Notes under the pieces: model-generated
Database searches by the model: none
Seen by the model: the letters and a program-made list of their open reading frames with translations, nothing else
What the model was told of the DNA's origin: nothing
Position numbers and translations under genes: made by a program
In this document: positions 44,955 to 55,463 of the stretch, piece by piece
How positions within the stretch are numbered: position 1 is the stretch's first letter
How the letters are laid out: every line of letters starts with the position of its first letter
DNA from: Thiohalomonas denitrificans
GTDB taxonomy: Bacteria; Pseudomonadota; Gammaproteobacteria; Thiohalomonadales; Thiohalomonadaceae
Reading direction: 5' to 3'
Assembly (NCBI RefSeq): GCF_900102855.1
Contig: NZ_FMWD01000006.1
Span: forward strand, 124,001 to 188,000
Length of the DNA: 64,000 nucleotides

Positions 44955-46391
44955 ATGAACGCTGTTCCTTCCGAGTTCTCGGATTATAAAGTTGCCGATA
45001 TCTCCCTGGCCGATTGGGGCCGCAAGGAGATTGCCATTGCCGAGACCGAGATGCCGGGTCTGATGGCGCTGCGTGAGGAGTATGGTGCCGCCAAGCCGCT
45101 ACAGGGCGCACGCGTCACCGGCTCGCTGCACATGACCATCCAGACGGCAGTACTGATCGAAACCCTGGTGGAGTTGGGAGCCGAGGTACGCTGGGCTTCA
45201 TGCAACATTTTCTCCACCCAGGATCACGCCGCTGCCGCTATCGCTGCCGAGGGCATCCCTGTCTACGCCTGGAAAGGTGAAACCATCGAGGAGTACTGGT
45301 GGTGCACGGAACAGGCGCTTGCCTGGCCCGACGGCAAAGGACCCAACATGATCCTCGATGACGGCGGCGATGCCACCCTGCTGCTGCACAAAGGCGTCGA
45401 GTTCGAAAAGGCGGGCGCGGTGCCCGAGCCCCAGGCCGGTGACAACGAGGAGTACACCGCCGTTCTGGGCGTCCTCAAGCGTCACTTTGCCAACAGCACC
45501 AGCAAATGGACCGAGATGGCCGCCGGCATTCGCGGCGTCACCGAAGAGACCACCACAGGAGTGCACCGGCTCTATCACATGGAAAAGGACGGCACCCTGC
45601 TGTTCCCGGCCATGAACGTCAACGACTCGGTCACCAAGTCCAAATTCGACAATCTCTACGGCTGCCGCGAGTCGGTGATGGACGGCATCAAGCGCGCCAC
45701 CGACGTCATGATCGCCGGCAAGACCTGCGTGGTGCTCGGCTACGGTGATGTCGGCAAGGGCTGTGCACAGGCTTTTCGGGGACTGGGGGCCACGGTGTGG
45801 GTAACGGAAATCGATCCCATCTGCGCGCTGCAGGCGGCAATGGAGGGCTTCCGGGTGGTGACCATGGACGAAGCGGCCCCACACGGTGATATTTTCGTGA
45901 CCGCCACCGGCAATGAGGCCGTGATCACCCACGATCACATGGCAGCCATGAAGAACGAGGCCATCGTCTGCAACATCGGGCATTTCGATTCGGAAATCGA
46001 TATTGCCGGGGTACGCAAGTACGAATGGGAGAATATCAAGCCGCAGGTCGACCACATCATTTTCCCCCCTACCGGGGACGAGCCGAACGGCAAGAAGATC
46101 ACCATCCTTGCTGAAGGGCGTCTGGTGAATCTCGGCTGCGCCACGGGTCACCCGAGCTTCGTCATGTCCGCCTCCTTTACCAATCAGGTGCTGGCGCAAA
46201 TGGAGCTGTTTGGCCGGGGCGACCAGTACGGGAAAAAGGTTTACGTGCTACCGAAGATCCTGGATGAAAAGGTGGCTCGCCTGCACCTGAACCGGATCGG
46301 CGTACATCTTACCCAGCTCAGCAAGGAACAGGCGGACTACATCGGCGTACCTACCGAAGGTCCTTACAAGCCGGATCACTACCGGTATTGA
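44955..46391 (+). CDS. ahcY: S-adenosylhomocysteine hydrolase
   Basis: A 478-aa adenosylhomocysteinase with [30 protein letters not shown], the NAD-binding [15 protein letters not shown] and the C-terminal KPDHYRY. It splits SAH to adenosine and homocysteine, relieving inhibition of methyltransferases. The ATG at 44955 lies just after the SAH riboswitch; the longer frame would translate the riboswitch and is rejected. metF follows after a palindromic hairpin. Confidence 0.97.
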   Translation: MNAVPSEFSDYKVADISLADWGRKEIAIAETEMPGLMALREEYGAAKPLQGARVTGSLHMTIQTAVLIETLVELGAEVRWASCNIFSTQDHAAAAIAAEGIPVYAWKGETIEEYWWCTEQALAWPDGKGPNMILDDGGDATLLLHKGVEFEKAGAVPEPQAGDNEEYTAVLGVLKRHFANSTSKWTEMAAGIRGVTEETTTGVHRLYHMEKDGTLLFPAMNVNDSVTKSKFDNLYGCRESVMDGIKRATDVMIAGKTCVVLGYGDVGKGCAQAFRGLGATVWVTEIDPICALQAAMEGFRVVTMDEAAPHGDIFVTATGNEAVITHDHMAAMKNEAIVCNIGHFDSEIDIAGVRKYEWENIKPQVDHIIFPPTGDEPNGKKITILAEGRLVNLGCATGHPSFVMSASFTNQVLAQMELFGRGDQYGKKVYVLPKILDEKVARLHLNRIGVHLTQLSKEQADYIGVPTEGPYKPDHYRY

Positions 46392-46466
46392 AGTGGCGAG
46401 TAGCGGGTAGCGAGTGGTCAGGGAGGTGGAACGGCTTCCACTTTCCTGGCCCTGCTCGCAACTGCT
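46392..46466. repeat. TAGCTAGT/CGAGTTGCGAG palindrome, copy C4, after the ahcY stop
   Basis: It begins at the base after the ahcY stop with AGTGGCGAGTAGCGGGTAGC and ends with CTGCTCGCAACTGCTGACGC. The centre holds a perfect GTGGAACGGCTTCCAC-type hairpin. It is more diverged than copies C1-C3. Confidence 0.68.
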
Positions 46467-46492
46467 GACGCATCACTTGAGGGTTTGGAGCC

Positions 46493-47341
46493 ATGGAATC
46501 CCAGAATCAGAATCCCGGGCACTTTTCATTCGAATTTTTTCCTCCCAAGACCGACCAGGGCAAGGCGAAGCTTGCCGATGCAGTCGACGAACTGAAGGTG
46601 CTCAAGCCTCGCTACGTGTCGGTCACCTTCGGGGCGGGGGGCAGTACGCAACAGGGCACCATTGAAACGGTACGCGACCTGATGGAGCGCGGCCTGGATG
46701 CGGCTCCCCACCTCTCCTGTATCGGGGCGACTCGCAAAAGTATACGCGAACTGCTGCAAGGCTACGTCGACATGGGAGTCAAGCGCATCGTTGCGCTGCG
46801 CGGGGACATGCCTTCAGGAATGCGCGAGCCTGGTGACTTTCAATACGCCAATGAACTGGTCGAATTCATCCGGCAGGAAACAGGCGATCGCTTTCACCTG
46901 GAAGTCGCCGCCTACCCGGAATTCCATCCCCAGGCAAAGAGCGCCGAGGATGATCTCGCCAATTTCAAGCGCAAGTGCGACGCAGGCGCCAATGCGGCGA
47001 TTACCCAGTATTTCTACAACGTGGATGCGTACCTGCGATTCGTGGAAGACTGCCAGAAGCGGGGACTGGAACTACCGATCGTCCCGGGCATAATGCCCAT
47101 CGTCAATTTTACGCAGTTGGCCCGTTTTTCCGATGCCTGTGGGGCCGAAATACCGCGCTGGCTGCGATGGCGGCTGGAGGGCCTGGGCGACGACAAAGAA
47201 GCCATTCGGGCCTACGGGCAGGACGTCAATACTGAACTTTGCCGCCGTTTGCTGGAGGCCGGAGCGCCGGGTCTGCACTTTTACACCATGAATCAGGCCG
47301 GTCCCACGACCGCTATCTGGGAGTCCCTGGGGCTTTCCTGA
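46493..47341 (+). CDS. metF: 5,10-methylenetetrahydrofolate reductase
   Basis: A 282-aa FAD-dependent MTHFR: HFSFEFFPPKTDQGKAKL, YVSVTFGAGGSTQQGT, RKSIRELLQGYVDMGVKRIV and NAAITQYFYNVDAY are all visible. It makes 5-methyl-THF for methionine synthase. It follows ahcY in the same orientation, so the SAH riboswitch may influence it through readthrough of the hairpin between them. Confidence 0.96.
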   Translation: MESQNQNPGHFSFEFFPPKTDQGKAKLADAVDELKVLKPRYVSVTFGAGGSTQQGTIETVRDLMERGLDAAPHLSCIGATRKSIRELLQGYVDMGVKRIVALRGDMPSGMREPGDFQYANELVEFIRQETGDRFHLEVAAYPEFHPQAKSAEDDLANFKRKCDAGANAAITQYFYNVDAYLRFVEDCQKRGLELPIVPGIMPIVNFTQLARFSDACGAEIPRWLRWRLEGLGDDKEAIRAYGQDVNTELCRRLLEAGAPGLHFYTMNQAGPTTAIWESLGLS

Positions 47342-47417
47342 CAGCACTACTCACCGCAGAGACGCAGGGTCGCAGAGGCGACTGCGTCCCGAAGTGCTCA
47401 ACGAGATTAGAGAAGCG

Positions 47418-48149
47418 ATGCGAATTCCCCGCATCTATCAGCCCGTCTCCCTTGTCACCGGCCAGCGCCTGGAGCTGGACGGCAATGGGGTGAACCACGC
47501 GGTTCGTGTCCTGCGCCTCAAGTCCGGGGCGCCGGTCATCCTGTTTAACGGCGAAGGCGGAGCATTCGATGCCGTTCTTGTCGAGGCCGAGCGGCGGCGT
47601 GCGGTCGTGGAACTGCGGACCTTTCGGGACGAGGAGACCGAGTCTCCGCTAGCCATCACGCTGGTCCAGGGAATCTCGCGTGGCGATCGCATGGATTACA
47701 CCATTCAGAAGGCCGTAGAGCTGGGGGTCGCACGGATTGTCCCGGTCGTGACCGCGCGCACCGTGGTCGACCTGAAGGGAGAGCGTCGGGAAAAGCGCCG
47801 GGAGCGCTGGCAGGCCCGGGCGATCGCCGCCTGCGAGCAGTGTGGCCGCAACCGTGTCCCGGAGGTCGCCCCCATCCTGGCCCTGGACGAGTGGCTGGCG
47901 CGGCCGACGACAGCAGTGGATTGCTGGATGCTGGACCACCGCTCCGAGGCCGGCCTTGCGGTTGATTTGGCCGGGGCCGCAGCTACGCTGCTCATCGGTC
48001 CGGAAGGCGGCTTGACCGCAAACGAACGGAGTCTCGCCCTTTCCAGAGGCTACCGGGGACTCCGTCTGGGACCCAGAGTGCTACGCACTGAGACGGCTTC
48101 GGTCGTTGCGCTCACCATCATGCAGCATCGCTGGGGCGATCTCCGGTAG
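47418..48149 (+). CDS. rsmE: 16S rRNA (uracil-1498-N3)-methyltransferase RsmE
   Basis: A 243-aa SPOUT methyltransferase. NHAVRVLRLKSGAPV lies in the N-terminal PUA-like part; the SPOUT knot is TLLIGPEGGLTANE and LRLGPRVLRTETASVVAL. It methylates U1498 of 16S rRNA using SAM. It follows metF after a short GCAGAGACGCAGGG repeat fragment. The start at MRIPRIYQ is chosen by family length; a frame eight codons longer exists. Confidence 0.94.
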   Translation: MRIPRIYQPVSLVTGQRLELDGNGVNHAVRVLRLKSGAPVILFNGEGGAFDAVLVEAERRRAVVELRTFRDEETESPLAITLVQGISRGDRMDYTIQKAVELGVARIVPVVTARTVVDLKGERREKRRERWQARAIAACEQCGRNRVPEVAPILALDEWLARPTTAVDCWMLDHRSEAGLAVDLAGAAATLLIGPEGGLTANERSLALSRGYRGLRLGPRVLRTETASVVALTIMQHRWGDLR

Positions 48150-48158
48150 CGGCAACGC

Positions 48159-48848
48159 CTACTCAATGGAAGCGATGTAGTTGGCCAATGCCTCGATGTC
48201 CTGGTCCGTCAGATGCTGGGTCACCCGCTCCATACGCGCATCCGTGCGTCGCACCTCATCGGGAGCGCGCTCCGTATCGGTGTTCTCCCGGTAGCGCTTC
48301 AGGGCATTGATCATGAAATCCTTCTGCTGGCCGGCGAGGCGCGCATAACCGGCCTCCCCTTTCCCGTCCTTACCGTGGCAGTACTGGCAAACACTCTCGA
48401 AGATCTCTTTTCCCTGCCGCGCCTTGAAGGGATCGATCTCCTGATCACGCACCACCTCCTGATTGGCGAAATAGATGGAAATGTTTACCTTGTCTTCCAA
48501 GGTAAACTCCCTCGCCAGGGTCTGCATCACAAAATCCTTTCGGCGACCGTCGGCAAACAGATCGAACTGTTCCAGCAGATAGGCGGGATTCTGACCGGCC
48601 AGATTGGGGATTTCAGGGCGCTTGCTGTTGCCGTCATCGCCGTGGCAATTACTGCAGAAACTGACGCGCTGATGGCCTTTTTGAATCGCCCTCTTACGCT
48701 TGTCCGGGTCGCCGTTTACCGCTTCGATCAGCGAAAGCAGTCGCTCCCGCTCCTGTAAATGGGCCTCGTCCTGAGCGTTGGCCGAGGCGCTGAAGCAAAG
48801 TCCCGTTGCCAGACCCATGGAGATGATGGTCCGAATCGTTTTGGTCAT
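48159..48848 (-). CDS. Di-heme periplasmic cytochrome c (c4-like)
   Basis: A 229-aa exported protein with a signal peptide (cut near ANAQ) and two heme sites, FCSNCHG and VCQYCHG, in repeated domains, each with a following Met/Gly region (PNLAGQNPAYLLEQ and ARLAGQQKDFMINAL). This is the cytochrome c4 layout, an electron carrier to terminal oxidases. The start MTKTIRT has GAGG nearby. It is convergent with rsmE and downstream of the chp cluster, to which it is probably unrelated. Confidence 0.88.
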   Translation of the reverse strand: MTKTIRTIISMGLATGLCFSASANAQDEAHLQERERLLSLIEAVNGDPDKRKRAIQKGHQRVSFCSNCHGDDGNSKRPEIPNLAGQNPAYLLEQFDLFADGRRKDFVMQTLAREFTLEDKVNISIYFANQEVVRDQEIDPFKARQGKEIFESVCQYCHGKDGKGEAGYARLAGQQKDFMINALKRYRENTDTERAPDEVRRTDARMERVTQHLTDQDIEALANYIASIE

Positions 48849-48889
48849 GATGTCCTCGTTTCCCTGAAAAATCGCGAAATGCCGCCGTT

Positions 48890-49387
48890 TCAAAGACCCA
48901 GCCTGAGCAGCATCTGCTCCAGCACGTCAAAATCGGGGATAATGACGTCACCATCCGGCGTATGCATGTGACCGAGGGCGCCCGGCCGCTCGCCAGTCCG
49001 TGCGTTTTCCATGGTGTTGATGGTGTCGCGCTGCGCCCAGGTCAGGCGAGGAACACCAGAAGCCGCGACGGCGAGAAACGGCAGCTTCGGATTACCGTTC
49101 AGCGTATTGCACACCACCACTTTTTCGGGCGAATCGGTCGGGCCGTTTGCAGTGCCTACCAATCCCTCCAGGGTCAGTACGGGAACCGTAACGCCCCGCC
49201 AACGGAGCAGTCCCAGCAGCCAGCCGGGTCCATTAGTCAGCGGCGTCAACTCCCCAAACTCCGTCACTTCCGCGACCGCTGTGTAAGGCAAGAGCAATGC
49301 GCCGTTCTCAAGAGGGATGGAGAGGCAGCGAATCGCGTCCGCACTCTGTTGCTCTTCCCGTCCCGCTGCGGTAACAGGTGCTGTCAT
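48890..49387 (-). CDS. chpC: ChpC-like CheW-domain protein
   Basis: A 165-aa CheW-type scaffold: CLSIPLENGALLLPYTAVAE, GWLLGLLRWRGVTVPVLTLE and KLPFLAVAASGVPRLT. Its ATG overlaps the chpA stop (ATGA), so it is coupled to the kinase. In Pseudomonas aeruginosa ChpC follows chpA-chpB; here the methylesterase chpB is absent and chpC is directly attached. It probably links extra receptors to ChpA for twitching control. Confidence 0.82.
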   Translation of the reverse strand: MTAPVTAAGREEQQSADAIRCLSIPLENGALLLPYTAVAEVTEFGELTPLTNGPGWLLGLLRWRGVTVPVLTLEGLVGTANGPTDSPEKVVVCNTLNGNPKLPFLAVAASGVPRLTWAQRDTINTMENARTGERPGALGHMHTPDGDVIIPDFDVLEQMLLRLGL

Positions 49388-52300
49388 CCGGCCGTCTCCC
49401 CTGGTTCCGCATCAGCAATCAACGACTCGATGTTTTCCATGAGGTCACCTTCCGAATAGGGCTTGCCCATGTAGCGATCGACGCCGATATCCCGGGCCCG
49501 CCGGCGGTGTTTCTCTCCGGTACGCGAGGTAATCATGATGATGGGAATCCCTTTCAAAGTCTCCGAATTTCGGATGTGGGTGGCCAGCTCGAAGCCATCC
49601 ATTCGCGGCATCTCGATGTCCAGTAACATCACATCCGGAATGGTCTCTTCGAGGACCGTCAGGGCATCGACACCATCCTTTGCAACCACGGCTTTCATAC
49701 CGTGACGTTTCAGCAAGCGCCTGGTGACGGCGCGCACGGTAATGGAGTCGTCCACAATCATTACGGTCGGGACTGACGGGACGGGTATCGCATCCGAATC
49801 CCGCTGCTCCATGGCCCGATGCCGATGCGCAATACCGGTGCGGATAAGTGCCGATAGCTCCAGCACCAGAGCGATACTACCGTCGGCCAGAATGGTCGCC
49901 CCGGAGAGGGACTGGAGCGTACTCAGCTGGGGACCCAGAGATTTGACCACGACTTCGCGGCTGCCCTCGATCCGATCGACGATCAGGGCGATGCGGTGAT
50001 CGCCGCTCTGTGCCAATATGAGGGGCTGCTTCTTCGCCTCAGACGGCACCGCCGCTTCTTCGATGCCGATCGCCTGACGCGGGTGCATCAGTTCATAGCT
50101 CTCTCCAAGCCAAGAATAGATCGGATGCTCCTGCCCCAGGAGCGCCTCGACTTCCGCAGGCTCCGCACGCGCTATGCCTTGCACGGACAGCAACGGAATG
50201 GCGAAGGTCTCTTCGCCGACATGAACGATCAGTGCCCGACTTACCGAAAGGGAAAGCGGCAGACGCACGGTAAATCGCGTCCCCTGGCCTTTCACCGAAT
50301 CGATCTCCATCGAACCGCTCAACTGCCGAACTTCGCTGCTGACCACATCCATGCCGATACCACGACCGGCAACCTGGCTCAGCGTCGCGGCCGTCGAGAA
50401 ACCCGATTCCAGGATAAACTGCACCACCTCCTGGTCGCCGAGATCGGCATCGGCTTCCATCAGCCCGCGTTCAATGGCCTTGGCACGAACCGCATCGGCA
50501 TCGATTCCCCGCCCGTCGTCGAAAACGCGAACCACCACCTCGGCGCCTTCCCGTGACAGACCCACGGTAATTGAGCCGGCCTCGTCCTTACCGGCGGCAA
50601 GGCGCTCTTCAGGGGGTTCAATGCCATGGACAACAGCATTTCGCAGCATATGCTCAAGGGGTGCAATCAGACGCTCAACCACACGCCGATCCATTTCCAC
50701 CCCGGCGCCCTGAAAACCGAGGCTCGCTTTACGACCGAGTTCCGATGCCGTCTGACGAACGATACGGCGCAGCCGTGGGGCGTTGTCCACGAGCGGGACC
50801 ATCCGTGTCTGCATCAGGTTCTCCTGCAGTTCGGTATTGACCCGAGCCTGTTGCAGGAGAAGGGTCTCCGATTCCCGCTCGATCTCGGACATCATCCCCT
50901 TGATCGAGCCGATATCGCTCAAACTCTCCATCATCGCGCGGGAGAGCTGCTGCATGTTGGTGAAGCGGTCGAATTCCAGCGGATCGAAATCCTCGTACTC
51001 CTCGCCGGCCTCCTGATACCTCGCAGAGATCTGCGCCTCGGTTTCGATATCGAACTGGCGTAGCTGGTGGCGGAGACGATCTACCGTTTCATCCAATTCA
51101 CTGATATTGTGGCCGAAGGAGTTTAGCCGCTGCTCGATACGCGATCGGTAGATGCTCACTTCGCCGGCATAGTTAACCAGGCTATCCATCAAGTCGCGCC
51201 GCACACGAACCATTTCATGCTGGATGCGGGATGATCGGCGACTCTCCTCCGCTTCCGTATCATCTTTCTCGCCCGGCTTTCCAGGGTAGCGAGCGGTCAG
51301 CTCCTTTATACTGTCGATGAGGTCCTGCACACTGCGAAGCGGAAGTTCGTGATGCTGCTGCTCGACGAGTACCGAAAGGCGTTCATGCACCAGGTGCATC
51401 AATCCGAAAAATTCATCGGACACCAGGACATGGCCGTCGCGAACGTTGGCCAGCAGCACCCCGGTGACCACAAGCAGATCGACCATGTTCTGAACATCGA
51501 CTTCCCGGGCCAACTGCTCCAGACCGGCGCCGGCGGTTGCCAGGGCTTCATGCCGTTCGGGATCACTCGGCGCACGCTGCCAGTTATTGAGCTCGGCACC
51601 GAACTGTTCGACCAGCGCCATCGCCAGCCGGTAGAAGTCCGGAGCGGTTTCGGCATGCAACCATTCTGCTGTCTCTGCCGGGACGATGGCGTCTTCGTCC
51701 GGCTGCTGAAGTGAGGGATCCGGCAATATGGCTTTCGGTTCGTCGGGCGTTTCGGGCGCACGAAGCAGTTCTTCAATTCGCCGGATCAGCTCTTCGGCCG
51801 TCGTGACCGGTTGGCGTTCCCAGACCTGCTCCAGCATGTTCGAGAGTCGATCGTGCGCCTGCTGAATGACCTCGAGCAGTTCGGGGACGACCTGCGTGCG
51901 CCGCTCCAGCAGCGCTTCGAAAGTGGACTCGAGGGCGTGACTGAGATCGCCAATGGCGGTTATACCCGCCATGCGTGCACTCCCCTTGAGCGTATGCAGT
52001 TCACGCTGAAGCGACTGGACCAGCGCGTTCTCTCCGGGCGTCTTGAGCCACGACTGCAGTATGTGCTCACTGCTGTCGAGGATCTCGCGGCCCTCCTCCA
52101 GAAACAGTTCGAGAAGTTCGGGTTCCTCTCCCTCCTCGTTAGCGGCCCCTTCCGCTGCCAGGGAATCCGCCTCCGGGGGTTCTTCTCCGGTTGGTGTCGG
52201 CCTTTCGCCCTGGACCACTGCTTCAAGCCGCGCAATGACGTCCTTATCCACCTGAGCCGATTCACCGTTACGAACCTGCTCCAGCATATTCACCAGCCGA

Positions 52301-55300
52301 TCGTGACCGAGCTGCAGTTCACCAAGCAGGGTCGGGGTCGGCGACAACCGCCCCTCGGTGATCGCCTCGTAAACGGTCTCGAGTTCATGGGAGAGATCAC
52401 CCACTGCTGCGATGCCAGCCAGGCGAGCACTTCCCTTGAGCGTATGCAGCTGACGCTGGAGCTCCCGAACTGCCGTTCTGTCATCAGGCTGCGCTGTCCA
52501 GACCTCGAGGCAGCGCTCGCTCTCATCGAGGAGCTCGCTTCCCTCTTCCAGGAAGAGGTGAACCAGATCCGATTCGTCGTCGAATTCAGCCATTTCCGGC
52601 CGTTCGCCGGGAGCGATCCGAACCTCCTCCGCCTGGAGGCTGTCGCTGCCGGGAAGTAGACCTTCACTGGATTCTTGCAGATCCTTGAGTTTCGGGGCTG
52701 CTGGTTCATCCGACGCGGCCGAGGCAGGCACCTCGGCCTCCCCAGGTTCAGCGACCGGCGTATCGTCCGGTCGCCACTGCTTTTCCAGATGGCGGACGGA
52801 GGCGTAAAAGGCTTCGGCACGGCTTTGCAGGTCCCCGGCCGACGGCAACGGGACGGAGGGATCGTTCAAATGTATCAGCACACCTTCGACCAGGTCCCGA
52901 CTCTCGTGCAGGACCGCGATCCAGTCGTTACTCAGGGGCTGGTGGACCGTCTGAAGTGCCTTGCTGTAGTTCTCCAGCGCATCGGCAATACCGGCGACCT
53001 CGGCTACGCCGGCAATACGCGAGCTGCCCTTCAACGTGTGCAGCGCCCGGACCAGGGGTTCGCTGGCATAGCGCACCCCCTCGGTACGGCACTCGAACAG
53101 GAACCGATCCATCGCGGCAAGGTGTTCCGCGGCCTCCTTGGCGTAGATATCAAGCAGCTCGGGGTCTGCAGTGATGGACGGCTTCGGCGCCCTTGCGGGC
53201 TCGACCGGTGCTCCCTCTTCCGGCAGCAAAGGCAGCTCACCACTCGTGAGTGCATCGGCGGCATCCGCCAGCGCCTGCACCTCGATGTCGGGCTCTATAC
53301 CGGTTCGAAACTGTTCTACCAGGTGCGGGATCACCCGCTCGGCACGGTGTAACAGGTCAAACAGGACGGGACCGGGTTCGATGGCCCGGTCAATTACCTG
53401 GTTGAGCATCTTTTCGAAAGACCAGGCAAACTCACCCAGCTCTTCGGCGCCGACAAGCCGTCCGCTGCCTTTCAGGGTGTGAAAGGAGCGTCGATACTCG
53501 GCGAGGACATCATGGTCCGAGGGGTTGGCTTCCCAGACAGGGAGCAGTCTGGTGATTTTTTCCAGCTCCTCCTGAGCCTCTTCGAGAAAGACCGCTGTGA
53601 TCTCTTCATCGATATCGTCCTCCTCCCCGTGTCCTTCCGCGTCCGGTCCCCTACTGCCGGTCTCATCCAGCGGCTCGGCAACAACAGCAGCGCCCGGCTC
53701 CTGTGGTAGCTCGTCGACCTCCGCCTCCTCCCCGGCAATGGAAAGATCCCGCGCACCGGCATTCATCCTCTCCAGGAACTCCCCCGTGGGGTATCCGAGC
53801 GCGGCGAGGGCATTTTCGGCAACATCGAGTACCGAAGCGGGGTGTACGCGGCTCTGGACAAAAGCCTCGAGATAGTACTCGACGCTCATTACGGCATCGG
53901 CCAGCTGGTCGAGTTGGCTGGTGTCCGGGATCGTCTTGCCGTTCAGGATTTCATCACGTACGTAGGCAGCCGACGCCTGCAGGATTCTGGCGACGCGTGA
54001 GTAGGAAAGCAGGTTCAGGCTCCCCACCAGGCGGTGAAAATCAGCAGGAAGGGAACTCAGCCTTCCGGTATCGCCGGGATTATCCAGATAGCCAGCGAGT
54101 AATTCACGGACCCGGATCAGATCACCCAGACTCTCTTTCATAACCTGCCGGACACCCCGCAGGTGTTCGGCTTCGGGGAATTGCCCCGCATACCCTCCGT
54201 TATCGTCGGCCTTTTCCACCGGTGTGCTCGAACCCCAATCCTGGAGGGTGGATTCCACCAGCAGCAGCGCGCCGGCCACGCCCATCAATACTTCATCATC
54301 GGGCGCGAGTTCTCCGAGACGAATGCGGCCAAGCACCTCCACCTGATCACGCAGTGCCTGCTGCAGATCCTCCTGCCGCAAAAGAACCAGCGTATCCGCC
54401 AGGCGAAGCAATCCATCGCCGATCGGCTGCAGGCTGTCCAGATCGGTCCTCTGGCCCCGCACGAAGACGTCGAGAATATCCTTGACTTGGGAGAGCTCTT
54501 CCATGATATCGGCCGCAACCGTCTTCTTGAGCTCCGCTGTCAGTCCGGCCGACAACCCCTCTTCCGGGAAGAAGCGGTCGAGACCGAAGGCATCCTTGAT
54601 CCCCGCAACCATCGCACCACCGGCGGTGGCATGGCCGACGTGATACAGCAGCACGCGTGTCAACGCCTGGACTTGCCCGGCATTGGCTCCGGTCTCCCCC
54701 TTCTGAGACAGATACTTGACCAGCTGCTCCAGCTTGCCAAGCAGATGCTTCACTTCGCTGGATATTTCAAGCCCCTTCTCCGAGAGGGCTTCAACCAGCG
54801 CCGAACCCGCCCAAAGTGCCTGCCGAACGGGGATCTCGTCGGCAATTTTGAACAGGGCGCCGAGGACCTTCCGGAGCGTCTGCAGACTGGTTGCCGTTTC
54901 GCGGTCGCGCAGCAGGTTGGCAAGAGCCGTCTGGTAGTGGGGGCGGGCTTTACGAGCAACCGCCTGCAGATTGCCGGCGGACTCCCGACTCGGCGGCCGG
55001 ATGCTCAGATCGGGATGAAACACCGACAACTCGGACCATTCGGCTTCGCCCCGCAACCGGCGCATCTCGTTCACCAGCGGTAGTAGCGGCAGAAGCGTGT
55101 TGGGCCGACCGCTTTGTAAACCATCGAGATAGTCCGGCAACTCCAGGATGGCACGCATCAGTGCCTCTTCAGCCCCTCCCGATTCACTATCAGCCGACAC
55201 CAGCTCGCCGTGCTGTAGCGCTCGCGCGAAGGTCTCGACCTCCGCCAGGAACTGTGCAGCCGCAGACAACTCGACCATTTGCAGGGTGCGTTGCACCTGA

Positions 55301-55452
55301 TGCAAGGCATCGACGCACGCGTCCAACTCACCGGCATCCTCAGGCGCATCAGCGAAGGATTCCAGCGCCTGGCGGGCGTCATTGAGTGTTTCGTCCAATT
55401 CACCCTTAATCCAGGCCAGGGTGCTGACGTCAAATGTCTCCGCTGTCTGCAT
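49384..55452 (-). CDS. chpA: ChpA-type hybrid histidine kinase of type IV pilus signalling
   Basis: A 2022-aa CheA-like hybrid. Four canonical histidine phosphotransfer modules show HTLKGS at about residues 660, 806, 1004 and 1156; earlier N-terminal helical blocks look like degenerate Hpt modules. A P3-like helix precedes a HATPase domain (HMLRNAVVHGIEPPEERL near 1600, DDGRGIDADAV), then a CheW-like domain (about 1720-1850). A C-terminal receiver carries VMIVDDSITVRAV and a phospho-Asp in MLLDIEMPRMDG near 1945. It takes signals from PilJ and phosphorylates PilG/PilH to control pilus extension and retraction. It is 12 bp downstream of pilJ. Confidence 0.94.
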   Translation of the reverse strand: MQTAETFDVSTLAWIKGELDETLNDARQALESFADAPEDAGELDACVDALHQVQRTLQMVELSAAAQFLAEVETFARALQHGELVSADSESGGAEEALMRAILELPDYLDGLQSGRPNTLLPLLPLVNEMRRLRGEAEWSELSVFHPDLSIRPPSRESAGNLQAVARKARPHYQTALANLLRDRETATSLQTLRKVLGALFKIADEIPVRQALWAGSALVEALSEKGLEISSEVKHLLGKLEQLVKYLSQKGETGANAGQVQALTRVLLYHVGHATAGGAMVAGIKDAFGLDRFFPEEGLSAGLTAELKKTVAADIMEELSQVKDILDVFVRGQRTDLDSLQPIGDGLLRLADTLVLLRQEDLQQALRDQVEVLGRIRLGELAPDDEVLMGVAGALLLVESTLQDWGSSTPVEKADDNGGYAGQFPEAEHLRGVRQVMKESLGDLIRVRELLAGYLDNPGDTGRLSSLPADFHRLVGSLNLLSYSRVARILQASAAYVRDEILNGKTIPDTSQLDQLADAVMSVEYYLEAFVQSRVHPASVLDVAENALAALGYPTGEFLERMNAGARDLSIAGEEAEVDELPQEPGAAVVAEPLDETGSRGPDAEGHGEEDDIDEEITAVFLEEAQEELEKITRLLPVWEANPSDHDVLAEYRRSFHTLKGSGRLVGAEELGEFAWSFEKMLNQVIDRAIEPGPVLFDLLHRAERVIPHLVEQFRTGIEPDIEVQALADAADALTSGELPLLPEEGAPVEPARAPKPSITADPELLDIYAKEAAEHLAAMDRFLFECRTEGVRYASEPLVRALHTLKGSSRIAGVAEVAGIADALENYSKALQTVHQPLSNDWIAVLHESRDLVEGVLIHLNDPSVPLPSAGDLQSRAEAFYASVRHLEKQWRPDDTPVAEPGEAEVPASAASDEPAAPKLKDLQESSEGLLPGSDSLQAEEVRIAPGERPEMAEFDDESDLVHLFLEEGSELLDESERCLEVWTAQPDDRTAVRELQRQLHTLKGSARLAGIAAVGDLSHELETVYEAITEGRLSPTPTLLGELQLGHDRLVNMLEQVRNGESAQVDKDVIARLEAVVQGERPTPTGEEPPEADSLAAEGAANEEGEEPELLELFLEEGREILDSSEHILQSWLKTPGENALVQSLQRELHTLKGSARMAGITAIGDLSHALESTFEALLERRTQVVPELLEVIQQAHDRLSNMLEQVWERQPVTTAEELIRRIEELLRAPETPDEPKAILPDPSLQQPDEDAIVPAETAEWLHAETAPDFYRLAMALVEQFGAELNNWQRAPSDPERHEALATAGAGLEQLAREVDVQNMVDLLVVTGVLLANVRDGHVLVSDEFFGLMHLVHERLSVLVEQQHHELPLRSVQDLIDSIKELTARYPGKPGEKDDTEAEESRRSSRIQHEMVRVRRDLMDSLVNYAGEVSIYRSRIEQRLNSFGHNISELDETVDRLRHQLRQFDIETEAQISARYQEAGEEYEDFDPLEFDRFTNMQQLSRAMMESLSDIGSIKGMMSEIERESETLLLQQARVNTELQENLMQTRMVPLVDNAPRLRRIVRQTASELGRKASLGFQGAGVEMDRRVVERLIAPLEHMLRNAVVHGIEPPEERLAAGKDEAGSITVGLSREGAEVVVRVFDDGRGIDADAVRAKAIERGLMEADADLGDQEVVQFILESGFSTAATLSQVAGRGIGMDVVSSEVRQLSGSMEIDSVKGQGTRFTVRLPLSLSVSRALIVHVGEETFAIPLLSVQGIARAEPAEVEALLGQEHPIYSWLGESYELMHPRQAIGIEEAAVPSEAKKQPLILAQSGDHRIALIVDRIEGSREVVVKSLGPQLSTLQSLSGATILADGSIALVLELSALIRTGIAHRHRAMEQRDSDAIPVPSVPTVMIVDDSITVRAVTRRLLKRHGMKAVVAKDGVDALTVLEETIPDVMLLDIEMPRMDGFELATHIRNSETLKGIPIIMITSRTGEKHRRRARDIGVDRYMGKPYSEGDLMENIESLIADAEPGETAG

Positions 55453-55463
55453 GATGCAGTCCG